A stretch of 64,000 bases of DNA from Streptomyces sp. NBC_00691 (GTDB taxonomy: Bacteria > Actinomycetota > Actinomycetes > Streptomycetales > Streptomycetaceae): contig NZ_CP109007.1 in assembly GCF_036226665.1 (NCBI RefSeq), forward strand, positions 7,068,001-7,132,000. The letters are read 5' to 3'. The notes under the pieces are model-generated. The model worked only from the letters and a program-made list of their open reading frames with translations. It was not told the DNA's origin and did not search any database. How positions within the stretch are numbered: the first letter of the stretch is position 1; every line of letters begins with the position of its first letter. A program made the position numbers and the translations under genes. Positions 42,787 to 50,936 of this stretch are shown here, one piece after another.

Positions 42787-42996
42787 CGTACGAAGTGCAA
42801 CGGGCATGAAGCTAAGGGGGCGTTCGTGTTTCGTCAATGCTTCGCGCAAACGCTTTCTACGGTGCGAACCCCGCCCCGGCCCCTCACCCCTGGGGCTGGT
42901 TCGGCGTTTTGTTTTCTGGGATAACTATTGAGGGCCCCGTGCCGGCCCCGCCGGGCCGAGTCGTCCGCCCGCCCCACCCCACCCCCAAGGACCAGC

Positions 42997-45252
42997 ATGA
43001 AGTTCACCGACGGCTTCTGGCTGATGCGCGAGGGCGTCCACGCCTCGTACGCCACCGAAGTCCGCGATCTGCGCCCGGAAGCGGACCGCTTCACGGCCCA
43101 CGCCTCCGTCAAGCGGGTCGAGACCCGCGGCGACACCCTGAACTCGGCGCTCCTGACCGTGGAGTGCCACGCCCCCGCCGAGGGCGTGATCGGCGTGCGC
43201 GTCACCCACCACGCCGGAAAGACCCGCCGAGGACCGGACTTCGCGCTCGAAGGGTCCGGCCCGGATGCGGACACGGGACGCCCGGGCCCCGGCACGGTCC
43301 ACCTCGACGGCCCCCTCGTCGAGCTGGCCTCCGGCCCCCTCCGGCTGCGCCTGGACCGCTCGGCCCCCTGGGCCCTGGAGTTCCACGACGCCGACGGCCG
43401 TACGCTCACCGGGGCCGGCCGCAAGGGCACCGCGTTCGTCACCACCCCCGACGGAGCCCACCACATGGCCGTCCAGCTCGCGCTCGGCGTCGGCGAGCAG
43501 ATCTACGGTCTCGGCGAGCGCTTCACCCCCTTCGTGAAGAACGGGCAGAGCGTCGACATCTGGCAGGCCGACGGCGGCACCAGCAGCGAACAGGCCTACA
43601 AGAACATCCCGTTCTACCTCTCCTCGCGCGGCTACGGCGTCTTCGTCAACCACCCCGGACGCGTCTCCTTCGAGATCGGCTCGGAGGCGGTCGGCCAGGT
43701 CCAGTTCAGCGTCGAGGACCAGACCCTGGAGTACTTCGTCGTCGCGGGCCCCACCCCCAAGGACGTCCTCGCCCGCTACACGGCCCTCACCGGCCGTCCC
43801 GCCCTGCCCCCGCCCTGGTCCTTCGGCCTCTGGCTGACCACGTCCTTCACCACCCGCTACGACGAGGCCACCGTCACCTCCTTCGTCGACGGCATGGCCG
43901 CCCGCGGCATCCCGCTCTCCGTCTTCCACTTCGACTGCTTCTGGATGCGCGAGTACCAGTGGTCCGACTTCCGCTGGGACCCCGAGACCTTCCCGGACCC
44001 GGAGGGCATGCTCGCCCGGCTCAAGGCCCGGGGGCTGCGCGTCGGCATGTGGATCAACCCGTACATCGCCCAGAAGTCCCCCCTCTTCGAGGAGGGCAGA
44101 GAGCGCGGGTTCCTCCTCCGGCGGGCGAACGACGACGTCTGGCAGTGGGACCTCTGGCAGCCCGGCATGGCTCTCGTCGACTTCACGAACCCCGAGGCGA
44201 GGACCTGGTTCCAGGACAAGCTGCGCCCGCTGCTCGCACAGGGCGTCGACTGCTTCAAGACCGACTTCGGCGAGCGCGTGCCCACGGACGTCGTCTGGCA
44301 CGACGGCTCGGACCCCGAGCGCATGCACAACTACTACGCCCAGCTGTACAACCGGACCGTCTTCGACCTCCTGGAGAAGGAGCGCGGCACCGGCGAGGCC
44401 GTCCTCTTCGCCCGCTCGGCGACCGTCGGCGGGCAGCAGTTCCCGGTCCACTGGGGCGGCGACTGCTGGGCCTCCTTCGAGGCCATGGCCGAGTCCCTGC
44501 GCGGCGGGCTCTCGCTCTCCCTGAGCGGGTTCGGCTTCTGGAGCCACGACATCGGCGGCTTCGAGGGAACGCCCGAGCCGGAGGTCTTCACCCGCTGGCT
44601 CGCCTTCGGCCTGCTCTCCTCGCACAGCAGGCTGCACGGCAGCGACTCGTACCGGGTGCCGTGGGAGTTCGGCGAGCGGGCCGTGGAGGTCGCCCGGCGC
44701 TTCACCCGGCTCAAGCACCGGCTGATGCCGTACCTGTACGGGGCCGCCGCCGAGGCCCGGGCGACCGGCGTACCGGTGATGCGGCCGATGCTCCTGGAGT
44801 TCCCCGGGGACCCGGCCTGCCGGACCCTCGACCGGCAGTACATGCTCGGCCCCGACCTCCTGGTCGCTCCGGTCCTGACCTCCGGGGGCGAGGTCGAGGT
44901 CTACCTCCCGGCGGGCGACTGGACCCACCTCCTGACCGGCGAGACCGTCACCGGCCCCGGCTGGCGCCGCGAGACCCACGGCCCGGACAGCCTCCCGCTG
45001 TACGTACGCCCCGGCGCGGTCCTCCCCCTCGGCGCCGACGACTCCCGCCCGGACGGCGACTGGCTGGACGGACTGACACTGCTGGCGGCCCCGGGAGGCG
45101 CGGCGGGCCCGGTACGGGTCACCGTCCCGGACCACCGCGGAGCGCCGGCCGCGGTCTACGAGGTGACCCGTACGCCGGAGGGCCCGCGGGCGACCGTGCG
45201 CGGAACGGAACTCCCGTACACGGTCCGGGTCCTGGGGGCGGGCGGGGTGTGA
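42997..45252 (+). CDS. yicI: GH31 alpha-xylosidase, YicI type
   Basis: A 751-residue intracellular enzyme that removes alpha-1,6-xylose from xyloglucan oligosaccharides (isoprimeverose units). The nucleophile is Asp423 in FKTDFGERVP and the acid/base Asp489 in HWGGDCW, both in YicI-like context, as are the N-terminal MKFTDGFWLM and the IPLSVFHFDCFWM block. This separates it from GH31 alpha-glucosidases. ATG 42997 follows AAGGACC. It stands alone, divergent from the GntR gene. Confidence 0.9.
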   Translation: MKFTDGFWLMREGVHASYATEVRDLRPEADRFTAHASVKRVETRGDTLNSALLTVECHAPAEGVIGVRVTHHAGKTRRGPDFALEGSGPDADTGRPGPGTVHLDGPLVELASGPLRLRLDRSAPWALEFHDADGRTLTGAGRKGTAFVTTPDGAHHMAVQLALGVGEQIYGLGERFTPFVKNGQSVDIWQADGGTSSEQAYKNIPFYLSSRGYGVFVNHPGRVSFEIGSEAVGQVQFSVEDQTLEYFVVAGPTPKDVLARYTALTGRPALPPPWSFGLWLTTSFTTRYDEATVTSFVDGMAARGIPLSVFHFDCFWMREYQWSDFRWDPETFPDPEGMLARLKARGLRVGMWINPYIAQKSPLFEEGRERGFLLRRANDDVWQWDLWQPGMALVDFTNPEARTWFQDKLRPLLAQGVDCFKTDFGERVPTDVVWHDGSDPERMHNYYAQLYNRTVFDLLEKERGTGEAVLFARSATVGGQQFPVHWGGDCWASFEAMAESLRGGLSLSLSGFGFWSHDIGGFEGTPEPEVFTRWLAFGLLSSHSRLHGSDSYRVPWEFGERAVEVARRFTRLKHRLMPYLYGAAAEARATGVPVMRPMLLEFPGDPACRTLDRQYMLGPDLLVAPVLTSGGEVEVYLPAGDWTHLLTGETVTGPGWRRETHGPDSLPLYVRPGAVLPLGADDSRPDGDWLDGLTLLAAPGGAAGPVRVTVPDHRGAPAAVYEVTRTPEGPRATVRGTELPYTVRVLGAGGV

Positions 45253-45276
45253 TCGCCACGGCGTAGGGTCGGGGCC

Positions 45277-45735
45277 ATGACGACGCATCCCGCGATCCGG
45301 GACCCCGAACAGCGCAAGAAGGACGTCCTCGCCCGGCTGGCGGAGGAGGTGGACATCTGGGTGGCCTCGGCGAGCGCCGACGCCCGGCCGTACCTCGTGC
45401 CGCTGGCCTTCCACTGGGACGGCGCGGACATCTGGCTGTGCACCCGGCTGACGAACCCGACCGGCCGCAACCTCGCCGCGGGCGGGCGGACGCGACTGGC
45501 GCTCGGGCACACCCGGGACGTCGTCCTCATCGACGGGGACGTGACGACCCTCGCCGTCGGTGACGTACCGACGGCGGCGATCGAGGGCTTCGCCGCGAAG
45601 TGCGGCTGGGACCCGCGGAACTCGGGACCCGCGTACGGCTGGTTCCGGGTCCGCCCCACCGCCGTGGAGGCCTGGCTGGAGGAGCCCGAGCTGGCCGGCC
45701 GCCATCTGATGCGGGACGGCGTCTGGGCGGTCTGA
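45277..45735 (+). CDS. PPOX-class (pyridoxamine oxidase-like) flavin or F420 protein
   Basis: A 152-residue split-barrel protein. DIWVASASADARPYLVPLAF and DIWLCTRLTNPTGRNLAAG are the usual PPOX-class blocks, and VRPTAVEAWLEEPELAGR closes the domain. Members bind FMN, F420 or haem and reduce or oxidise small molecules; the substrate is unknown. It starts 24 bp after GH31 and could be read from its promoter, but no functional link is obvious. Confidence 0.82.
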   Translation: MTTHPAIRDPEQRKKDVLARLAEEVDIWVASASADARPYLVPLAFHWDGADIWLCTRLTNPTGRNLAAGGRTRLALGHTRDVVLIDGDVTTLAVGDVPTAAIEGFAAKCGWDPRNSGPAYGWFRVRPTAVEAWLEEPELAGRHLMRDGVWAV

Positions 45736-45737
45736 GC

Positions 45738-45799
45738 CCGCCCGCGGGATCGGCCCCGGCCGGGCGGACGCCGTCGACGGCTGCTCGCCGCACCGTCGA
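45738..45799. terminator. Pair of hairpins between convergent genes
   Basis: CCGCCCG pairs with CGGGCGG (45738 to 45767), and TCGACGG with CCGTCGA (45774 to 45799). Seven-bp stems each, in the gap between the PPOX-class gene and the convergent DUF7848 gene. Moderate terminator candidates. Confidence 0.4.
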
Positions 45800-45818
45800 G
45801 GAGGTGTCGACAGCCTGG

Positions 45819-46076
45819 TCAGCCACCGCCTTCCCCGCTCGCCGCACCGGCGGTCACCAGCGCGATGTACTCCAGGCGGACGGCGAACGTGGTGTGCCCC
45901 GTGGTCGCGGTGTGCGACGCGCAACCGGCCGCGCCGCTCCAGGGCCGCGGTGTCGGCTCCGACTCCCACGCGCATCCGCCGTCCATACAGCGCGCGGTCA
46001 TCGTGACCTCGGACTCCGGTCCAGGGTGCCCGCCCATCCGGTAGACCGTCGCGACGGACACCGCCGCGCCGGTCAC
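45819..46076 (-). CDS. DUF7848-type small protein
   Basis: An 85-residue protein with YRMGGHPGPESEVTMTARCM, then CAWESEPT and CASHTATTGHTTF; the conserved Cys/His pattern looks metal-binding. Such proteins are common in streptomycetes next to XRE/DUF397 regulators. No function is known to me. GTG 46076 overlaps the upstream stop (GTGA). Confidence 0.65.
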   Translation of the reverse strand: MTGAAVSVATVYRMGGHPGPESEVTMTARCMDGGCAWESEPTPRPWSGAAGCASHTATTGHTTFAVRLEYIALVTAGAASGEGGG

Positions 46077-46531
46077 GGCCGCTCCCGGGGGAGCGCCGTC
46101 GGCGGTTCGTCGTGCGGGTGACGGCGGATCTCGACCCGGAAGTCCGCCGCAGCCGAATGGTCGTGCGTCCGGCGGCAGTGCCACTCCCGCTCGGCCGCGA
46201 GCGCGCACGTCGCGCAGCCCGGAGCCGGCACGGCGGGCGGCACGGGATCCACCGACAGGACCACCGGAGGCTCCGGACAGGTCTGCCGCACACGGGGCAC
46301 CGCCGTGACCGGGGTGGTGAGCACCCGGATCAGCGCGCGTTCGTCCTCGGTCGGCCGACGCAGCTCGGAGGGCGCCGCCGTCCACGCGGTCCCCCCACCG
46401 GGCCGTTGCAGATGGACGACCTCGCCGTCCCAGGCGGTCACCTTCCCGAGGCGGAGCCTTCCCTCGGGTGTGTCTGCCGCCATGAACGCCCCGAGACCGG
46501 GGACGGGGCCCGGGTGGTCGCTTGCGGGCAT
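46073..46531 (-). CDS. Conserved hypothetical Streptomyces protein
   Basis: A 152-residue protein. The N-terminal part reads GRLRLGKVTAWDGEVVHLQRPGGG, a small beta-barrel-like domain; the middle is Pro-rich. The C-terminus has Cys/His residues (CATCALAAEREWHCRRTHDH), a possible zinc site. ATG 46531 follows AGAGAGGA; a longer frame to 46558 lacks a site. It is coupled to the DUF7848 gene and divergent from the XRE regulator, a neighbourhood repeated in many streptomycete genomes. Confidence 0.65.
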   Translation of the reverse strand: MPASDHPGPVPGLGAFMAADTPEGRLRLGKVTAWDGEVVHLQRPGGGTAWTAAPSELRRPTEDERALIRVLTTPVTAVPRVRQTCPEPPVVLSVDPVPPAVPAPGCATCALAAEREWHCRRTHDHSAAADFRVEIRRHPHDEPPTALPRERP

Positions 46532-46625
46532 GGGTGTTCCTCTCTGTAGCGAATCCACTACCAGGAGGCATCAGCGTGACCTACAGTCGAAGAAGCCTCA
46601 ACGTACGTTTTGCTGAGGGAGAGTT

Positions 46626-47465
46626 GTGGTCAATCGCAAGGAGCTGGACCCGGACAGCGGGCCCATGGCTGCGTACGGGGCGCGTATGCGCAGGCTGCGC
46701 GAGGAGCAGGGATGGACGCAGGAGGAGCTGGCCGATCGCACGGGGTACTCCAGCAAGCACATTTCCGGCGTTGAAACCGGCAGCAGACCCGCAACCCTCA
46801 AATTCTCGGGGGTCGTCGACGCGGCCTTCGGGCTGACGGGAACGGATCGGTCGTTCGATCGCGAGTGTCGGCAGGTTCGGCACGGTGTGCTCCTGGAGGG
46901 ATTTCCGGAGTACGTCCATCAGGAGCGTCGGGCCGTGGAACTCCGATTGTTCGAGATCGGGATCATCCCGGGACTCCTCCAGACGCCCGAGTACGCTCAG
47001 GCTCTCGCGGCAAGCTCCGTCGCGCGAGGAAGCATCACGGAGGACCAGGCTGCGCAGCGGTTGGCGTTCCTGGTCGAGCGGCAACAGATTCTGGAGCAGC
47101 AGCGACCGCCGATGCTCTTCGTCGTGATGGACGAGAGCTGCATCCGCCATCTGGTAGGTGGCCCCGACGTCATGGCAGCGCAGCTCGACCGGCTCGTGGT
47201 GCTCGCGGCGCGCCCGTACACGGTCATCCAGGTCGCACCGTTCGTCCTGGGGGAGAGGCGTTCGCTCAACCGACCGGTGACACTGGCGAGTCTGCCAGAC
47301 CGGTCCGTGCTCTCCTACGCCGAGTCGCAGGCTCAGGGCAACCTGGAGCGGGAGAGCGGCCCCGTGGCGTCCACGCTCACGCTCTACCATCAACTTGTGG
47401 CGGAATCGCTCTCCCAGGCGGACACCGCGGCCATGATCAGAGAAGTGCGAAAGGGCATGCTGTGA
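46626..47465 (+). CDS. XRE-family regulator with DUF5753 (Scr1/WhiJ-like)
   Basis: A 279-residue protein with an N-terminal Xre HTH (about 18 to 75; LREEQGWTQEELADRTGYSS) and a DUF5753 domain (about 95 to 270; IPGLLQTPEYAQAL, ALASLPDRSVLSYAES-type end). It forms a pair with the DUF397 protein downstream, as in WhiJ/AbaA-like loci that influence development and antibiotic production and sometimes act like toxin-antitoxin pairs. GTG 46626 has GAGGGAGAG upstream. The stop overlaps the DUF397 start (GTGA). Confidence 0.9.
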   Translation: MVNRKELDPDSGPMAAYGARMRRLREEQGWTQEELADRTGYSSKHISGVETGSRPATLKFSGVVDAAFGLTGTDRSFDRECRQVRHGVLLEGFPEYVHQERRAVELRLFEIGIIPGLLQTPEYAQALAASSVARGSITEDQAAQRLAFLVERQQILEQQRPPMLFVVMDESCIRHLVGGPDVMAAQLDRLVVLAARPYTVIQVAPFVLGERRSLNRPVTLASLPDRSVLSYAESQAQGNLERESGPVASTLTLYHQLVAESLSQADTAAMIREVRKGML

Positions 47466-47668
47466 CGACCGAGTCCCCCCGCTGGTTCAAGTCCTCCTAC
47501 AGCGCTGACGGTGGCCAGTGCGTGGAGGTCGCCCACAACCTCGTGCCCGCCCTCGGAGTCGTCCCCGTCCGTGACTCGAAGGTTCCCGCCGGGCCGGCCC
47601 TCGCCGTCTCCGCCGCCGCCTTCACCGCCTTCGTCGACTCGGTCAAGGGGCGGCGGGCCGGCGTCTGA
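47462..47668 (+). CDS. DUF397 small protein
   Basis: A 68-residue protein with the standard DUF397 features: WFKSSYSADGGQCVEVA, VPVRDSK and a C-terminal FTAFVDSVKGRR. It probably partners the XRE/DUF5753 regulator, to which it is coupled by a 4-bp overlap. GTG 47462 is the only start in the frame that keeps the domain complete. Confidence 0.88.
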   Translation: MTTESPRWFKSSYSADGGQCVEVAHNLVPALGVVPVRDSKVPAGPALAVSAAAFTAFVDSVKGRRAGV

Positions 47669-47707
47669 GACCGCGCATGATCCAGGCCCCGGCGCCCGAG
47701 GCGGACC

Positions 47708-50584
47708 TCAGCCGGAGAAGGCGAGGTGCGCCAGCCGCACCGGTCCGCGCAGCTCGACGCGGAGGTCCGTCACGTCCCGCACGTGGCAGGCCACCGTCAC
47801 GGCGGCGTAGGCGTAGGGACCGTCCGTCGGTCCCACGGTGACGGCGGCCAGGGCGGTCGTCCCGTCGGCCCGGAAGACCGTCACCTCGCCCGTCCCCGAG
47901 GCCGTCACGGTGATCTCCGTGACGCCGTCGCCGAAGTCGCACGCGCGGTAGAGCAGGGCGCCGGGGACGTCCGGGTCCGCCGACGTCACCGCGTCCCCCG
48001 TGGCCTTCGTACGGTCCACGATCACCGTCCCGGACTGCTCGTCGTAGTCGGCCGCGGCGAGACCGGCCACCAGGACCGGGCGCGGCCCCGGCGTCTCGCC
48101 CGTCACGTCGACGCGGACCGTGCGGCGGACGTCCGCACTGGACGCGCCCGCGTGGATCTCGTACGGGCCGGGCTCCACCGTCCACCGGCCGTGGGCCACG
48201 TCCCAGTGGCCGAGCGCCGAGCGGGGCACCGCGAACGAGAGCGCGGCGGTCGCGCCGGGGGCGAGGTGGACGCGTTCGTGGGCGAGCAGCTCGCGGTGCG
48301 GTCGCGGCACCGAGGGCGCGACCGCCCGCCCGTACACCTGGACGACCTCGTCGGCGGCGACGGCGCCGCTGTTGGTGACCGTGCAGGAGATCCGCAGGGT
48401 CTCCCCGTCCACGGCCGCCGTCAGCTCCCGGTACGCGAACGTCGTGTACGACAGGCCGTGTCCGAACGGGAACAGCGGCGTGCCGTCGAAGTACAGATAG
48501 GTCTGCCGGCCGCCGATGATGTCGTAGTCGAAGAGGTCCGGCAGGTCCGCGTCGGCCGCGTACCAGGTCTGGGGGAGCCGCCCCGCGGGGGAGACGTCAC
48601 CGGCGAGCACCCGGGCGAGCGCCGTGCCCGCCGCCTGCCCGCCGTGCGCGGTCCACAGCAGGGACGGGAGCGCGGCGGCGGCCTCCGTGACCGCGTACGG
48701 GTAGGAGGAGACCAGGACGAGCGCGGTCCGCGGGTTGGCCGTGTGCGCGGCCCGCCAGAGCCGCTCCTGGTGCGCCGGGAGGGCGAGCGTCGTGCGGTCC
48801 TCGGTCTCGCGGCCGTTGATGTGCGGGTCGTTCCCCGCGACGACGATCACCGTGTCCGCCCCAGCCGCGGCCCGCGCGACCGCCTCCTCGCCCCGTTCGA
48901 CCATCTCCACCGTGAAGAGTTCGGCGGATTCCCGGTCGGCGGCAACCTTCACGCCGTCGGCGGCGACAGAGACGTAGCCACCCGTACCGAGGTGCAGAAG
49001 GAGGTGCCCGTGCGCATGCCCCTCATGGGTTTCGAGCCGGAAGGTCTCGTGGACGACCCAGCCGCCCGGCTCGTCCGCCGAGGCGCGGACGAAGCCGTCC
49101 TCGGCGACCGACAGGTACCGGCCGTCGGGGGCGCGCAGGGTCAGCACCCCGTCGCCCCAGTCGACCAGGGCGAGTTCCGAGCCCGCCGCGTCGGCGGTGA
49201 GCGGCGGCAGGTCGGTACGGCCGGCGAGCAGCGCCGGATCGAGCGCGCCCTCCGTGCCCCGTGCCGCGCCGTGACCCGCGCCGTCGCCCGCGGGCACCCG
49301 CAGCGCGGCGCCGGACGCGGTCCGCAGCCGTATCCGGTCGACGCCCTCGGCGAAGCTCACCCGGTCCGCGCCGAACCGCTCCCGCAGTCCGTCCAGCGGG
49401 GAGGAGCGGCGGATCAGGGAGCCGCTGTACCAGTCCAGTCGGCAGGCGTCGCCGAGCAGTCCGACCACGGCGATCCGGCGCCCGTCGTCCGCGAGGGGGA
49501 GCAGCGGACCGCCTGTCTCCAGGGGTTCGTTGCGCAGCAGGACGACGGCCGCCTCGGCCACCTCGCGGGCCAGTTCGCGGTGCTCGGGCGTGTCGAAGCG
49601 GGCCTCGTCCGCGTACGGATCGAGTTCCGGGTCGAACTCGCCGAGCAGGAACCTCACGGTCAGCTGCCGTCCGGCCGCCCGGTCCACGTCCTTCTGGTCG
49701 ATCAGGCCCGCCTCCAGGGCCCGCCGCAGCCTTCCGAGGATCACCGAGCTGTCCGTGCCGTGGTCGGTGAACGAGTCCACTCCGGCGCGCAGCGACGCCG
49801 CCACGGCCTTCTCGTGGGTCGCGAAGTACCCCTGGGAGTCAGCGAGGTTGGAGGGGGCGCCCGCGTCTGAGCAGACCAGCAGTTCCTGCCCGGTCCAGGT
49901 GCGCAGCTCCTCCTCCATGTACGGGGAGAGGTGGTTGGGCCGGCCGTTGACCAGGTTGTACGCGGGCATCACCCCGGCCACCGCGCCCGCCTCGACGGGC
50001 CCGCGGAAGGCGCGCAGGTCGTACTCGCGCAGCACCCGGGGGCGTACGGAGGCGGAGGAGGTGTCCCTGGCCGTCTCGTTGTTGTGCGCCAGCCAGTGCT
50101 TGAGGACGGGCGCCGTGCGCCAGTACACGGGATGGTCCCCGCGCAGACCCCTCGTGTACGCGGTGGCGATCGCGGCGGTCAGCGCCGGGTCCTCCGCGTA
50201 GCCTTCCTCGCCGCGTCCCCAGAGCGGGTTGCGCAGCAGATTCACGGTCGGGGCCCAGACGTTGAGCCCGACGCGGTCGTCCTCGGCGCGCATCGCGCGC
50301 GCCTCGCGGGAGACCGCCTCGCCGACCCGGCGCACCAACTCCGGGTGCCAGGTGGCCCCGAGGCCCACGGACTGCGGGAAGACGGTGGCCGGTCCCATCC
50401 AGGCGACGCCGTGCAGGGCCTCCTGGCCGGTGCGGAAGGCTCCGAGGCCGACGCCGGCGGCGCCCGGCGTGAACTGGTGCAGCAGGTGCAGACGTTCCTC
50501 GGCGGTGAGCCGGTCGAGCAGGTCGTCGACCCGGCGGGCGACGGGGAGGGCCGGGTCACGGAAGGGCAGCCGGTGTGCGGTCAC
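47708..50584 (-). CDS. GH3 beta-glucosidase with a fascin-like insertion and C-terminal CBM6-like domain
   Basis: A 958-residue intracellular enzyme. Order: GH3 N-terminal barrel (about 10 to 310; KHWLAHNNETARD; nucleophile Asp in LLVCSDAGAPSNL, a variant of the usual SDW), the alpha/beta sandwich, and an insertion (about 480 to 590; LTLRAPDGRYLSVAEDG, GGYVSVAADGVKV) that looks like a fascin-type beta-trefoil where many relatives carry PA14. Then the rest of the sandwich (NDPHINGRETEDR), an Fn3-like domain and a CBM6-like end (LLYRACDFGDGV, VTVFRADGTT). GTG 50584 follows AAGGGA. It diverges from the ABC/GH42/GH95 operon and has the operator TCGAAGCGCTTCGA 48 bp before its start. Confidence 0.88.
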   Translation of the reverse strand: MTAHRLPFRDPALPVARRVDDLLDRLTAEERLHLLHQFTPGAAGVGLGAFRTGQEALHGVAWMGPATVFPQSVGLGATWHPELVRRVGEAVSREARAMRAEDDRVGLNVWAPTVNLLRNPLWGRGEEGYAEDPALTAAIATAYTRGLRGDHPVYWRTAPVLKHWLAHNNETARDTSSASVRPRVLREYDLRAFRGPVEAGAVAGVMPAYNLVNGRPNHLSPYMEEELRTWTGQELLVCSDAGAPSNLADSQGYFATHEKAVAASLRAGVDSFTDHGTDSSVILGRLRRALEAGLIDQKDVDRAAGRQLTVRFLLGEFDPELDPYADEARFDTPEHRELAREVAEAAVVLLRNEPLETGGPLLPLADDGRRIAVVGLLGDACRLDWYSGSLIRRSSPLDGLRERFGADRVSFAEGVDRIRLRTASGAALRVPAGDGAGHGAARGTEGALDPALLAGRTDLPPLTADAAGSELALVDWGDGVLTLRAPDGRYLSVAEDGFVRASADEPGGWVVHETFRLETHEGHAHGHLLLHLGTGGYVSVAADGVKVAADRESAELFTVEMVERGEEAVARAAAGADTVIVVAGNDPHINGRETEDRTTLALPAHQERLWRAAHTANPRTALVLVSSYPYAVTEAAAALPSLLWTAHGGQAAGTALARVLAGDVSPAGRLPQTWYAADADLPDLFDYDIIGGRQTYLYFDGTPLFPFGHGLSYTTFAYRELTAAVDGETLRISCTVTNSGAVAADEVVQVYGRAVAPSVPRPHRELLAHERVHLAPGATAALSFAVPRSALGHWDVAHGRWTVEPGPYEIHAGASSADVRRTVRVDVTGETPGPRPVLVAGLAAADYDEQSGTVIVDRTKATGDAVTSADPDVPGALLYRACDFGDGVTEITVTASGTGEVTVFRADGTTALAAVTVGPTDGPYAYAAVTVACHVRDVTDLRVELRGPVRLAHLAFSG

Positions 50585-50631
50585 GTACGAGTCCCTTGCA
50601 GAGGGGCGTGGAGGCCGGGAGGACTGGGCTT

Positions 50632-50645
50632 TCGAAGCGCTTCGA
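50632..50645. promoter_or_regulatory. LacI-family operator before GH3
   Basis: Perfect 14-bp palindrome TCGAAGCGCTTCGA with a central CG, the form bound by LacI-family proteins. The likely binder is the regulator at 58900 to 59934, whose own upstream region has the same site. Confidence 0.85.
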
Positions 50646-50802
50646 TGCTCCGTGCGCGAAGAGTGGGTGTCAAGCCGGAGTCCACGGTCATCCCCGGGAC
50701 GCGCAAGACCACTTGCGGAGTCCGGTGCCGACGTGGAATCCCCGAGATTCTCGACGACGACTCTTGCCGCGCCTGTGACGTTCACTTAACCTCGCAGCAA
50801 TA

Positions 50803-50816
50803 TCGAAGCGCTTCGA
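50803..50816. promoter_or_regulatory. LacI-family operator before the ABC/GH42/GH95 operon
   Basis: A second perfect TCGAAGCGCTTCGA, 121 bp before the binding-protein start. Confidence 0.85.
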
Positions 50817-50936
50817 CTCTCGGTCGTCGAGAGCGCCCCGGGGTTCCGCCCCGTCCGCACCACCACCTCCACCGCAGCCGGCCGGCGCCCCCGCGGTCGC
50901 CGCATGTCCTGGCGCGTGCCACGAAGGGTTGACGCA

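Larger units (their letters stand above)
50585..50936. other. 352-bp divergent control region of the GH3 and ABC/GH42/GH95 units
   Basis: Holds two perfect TCGAAGCGCTTCGA palindromes (50632 to 50645 and 50803 to 50816), one near each divergent gene, and must include both promoters. The stretch between them is the least GC-rich of the area. I see no credible gene in it. Confidence 0.7.
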
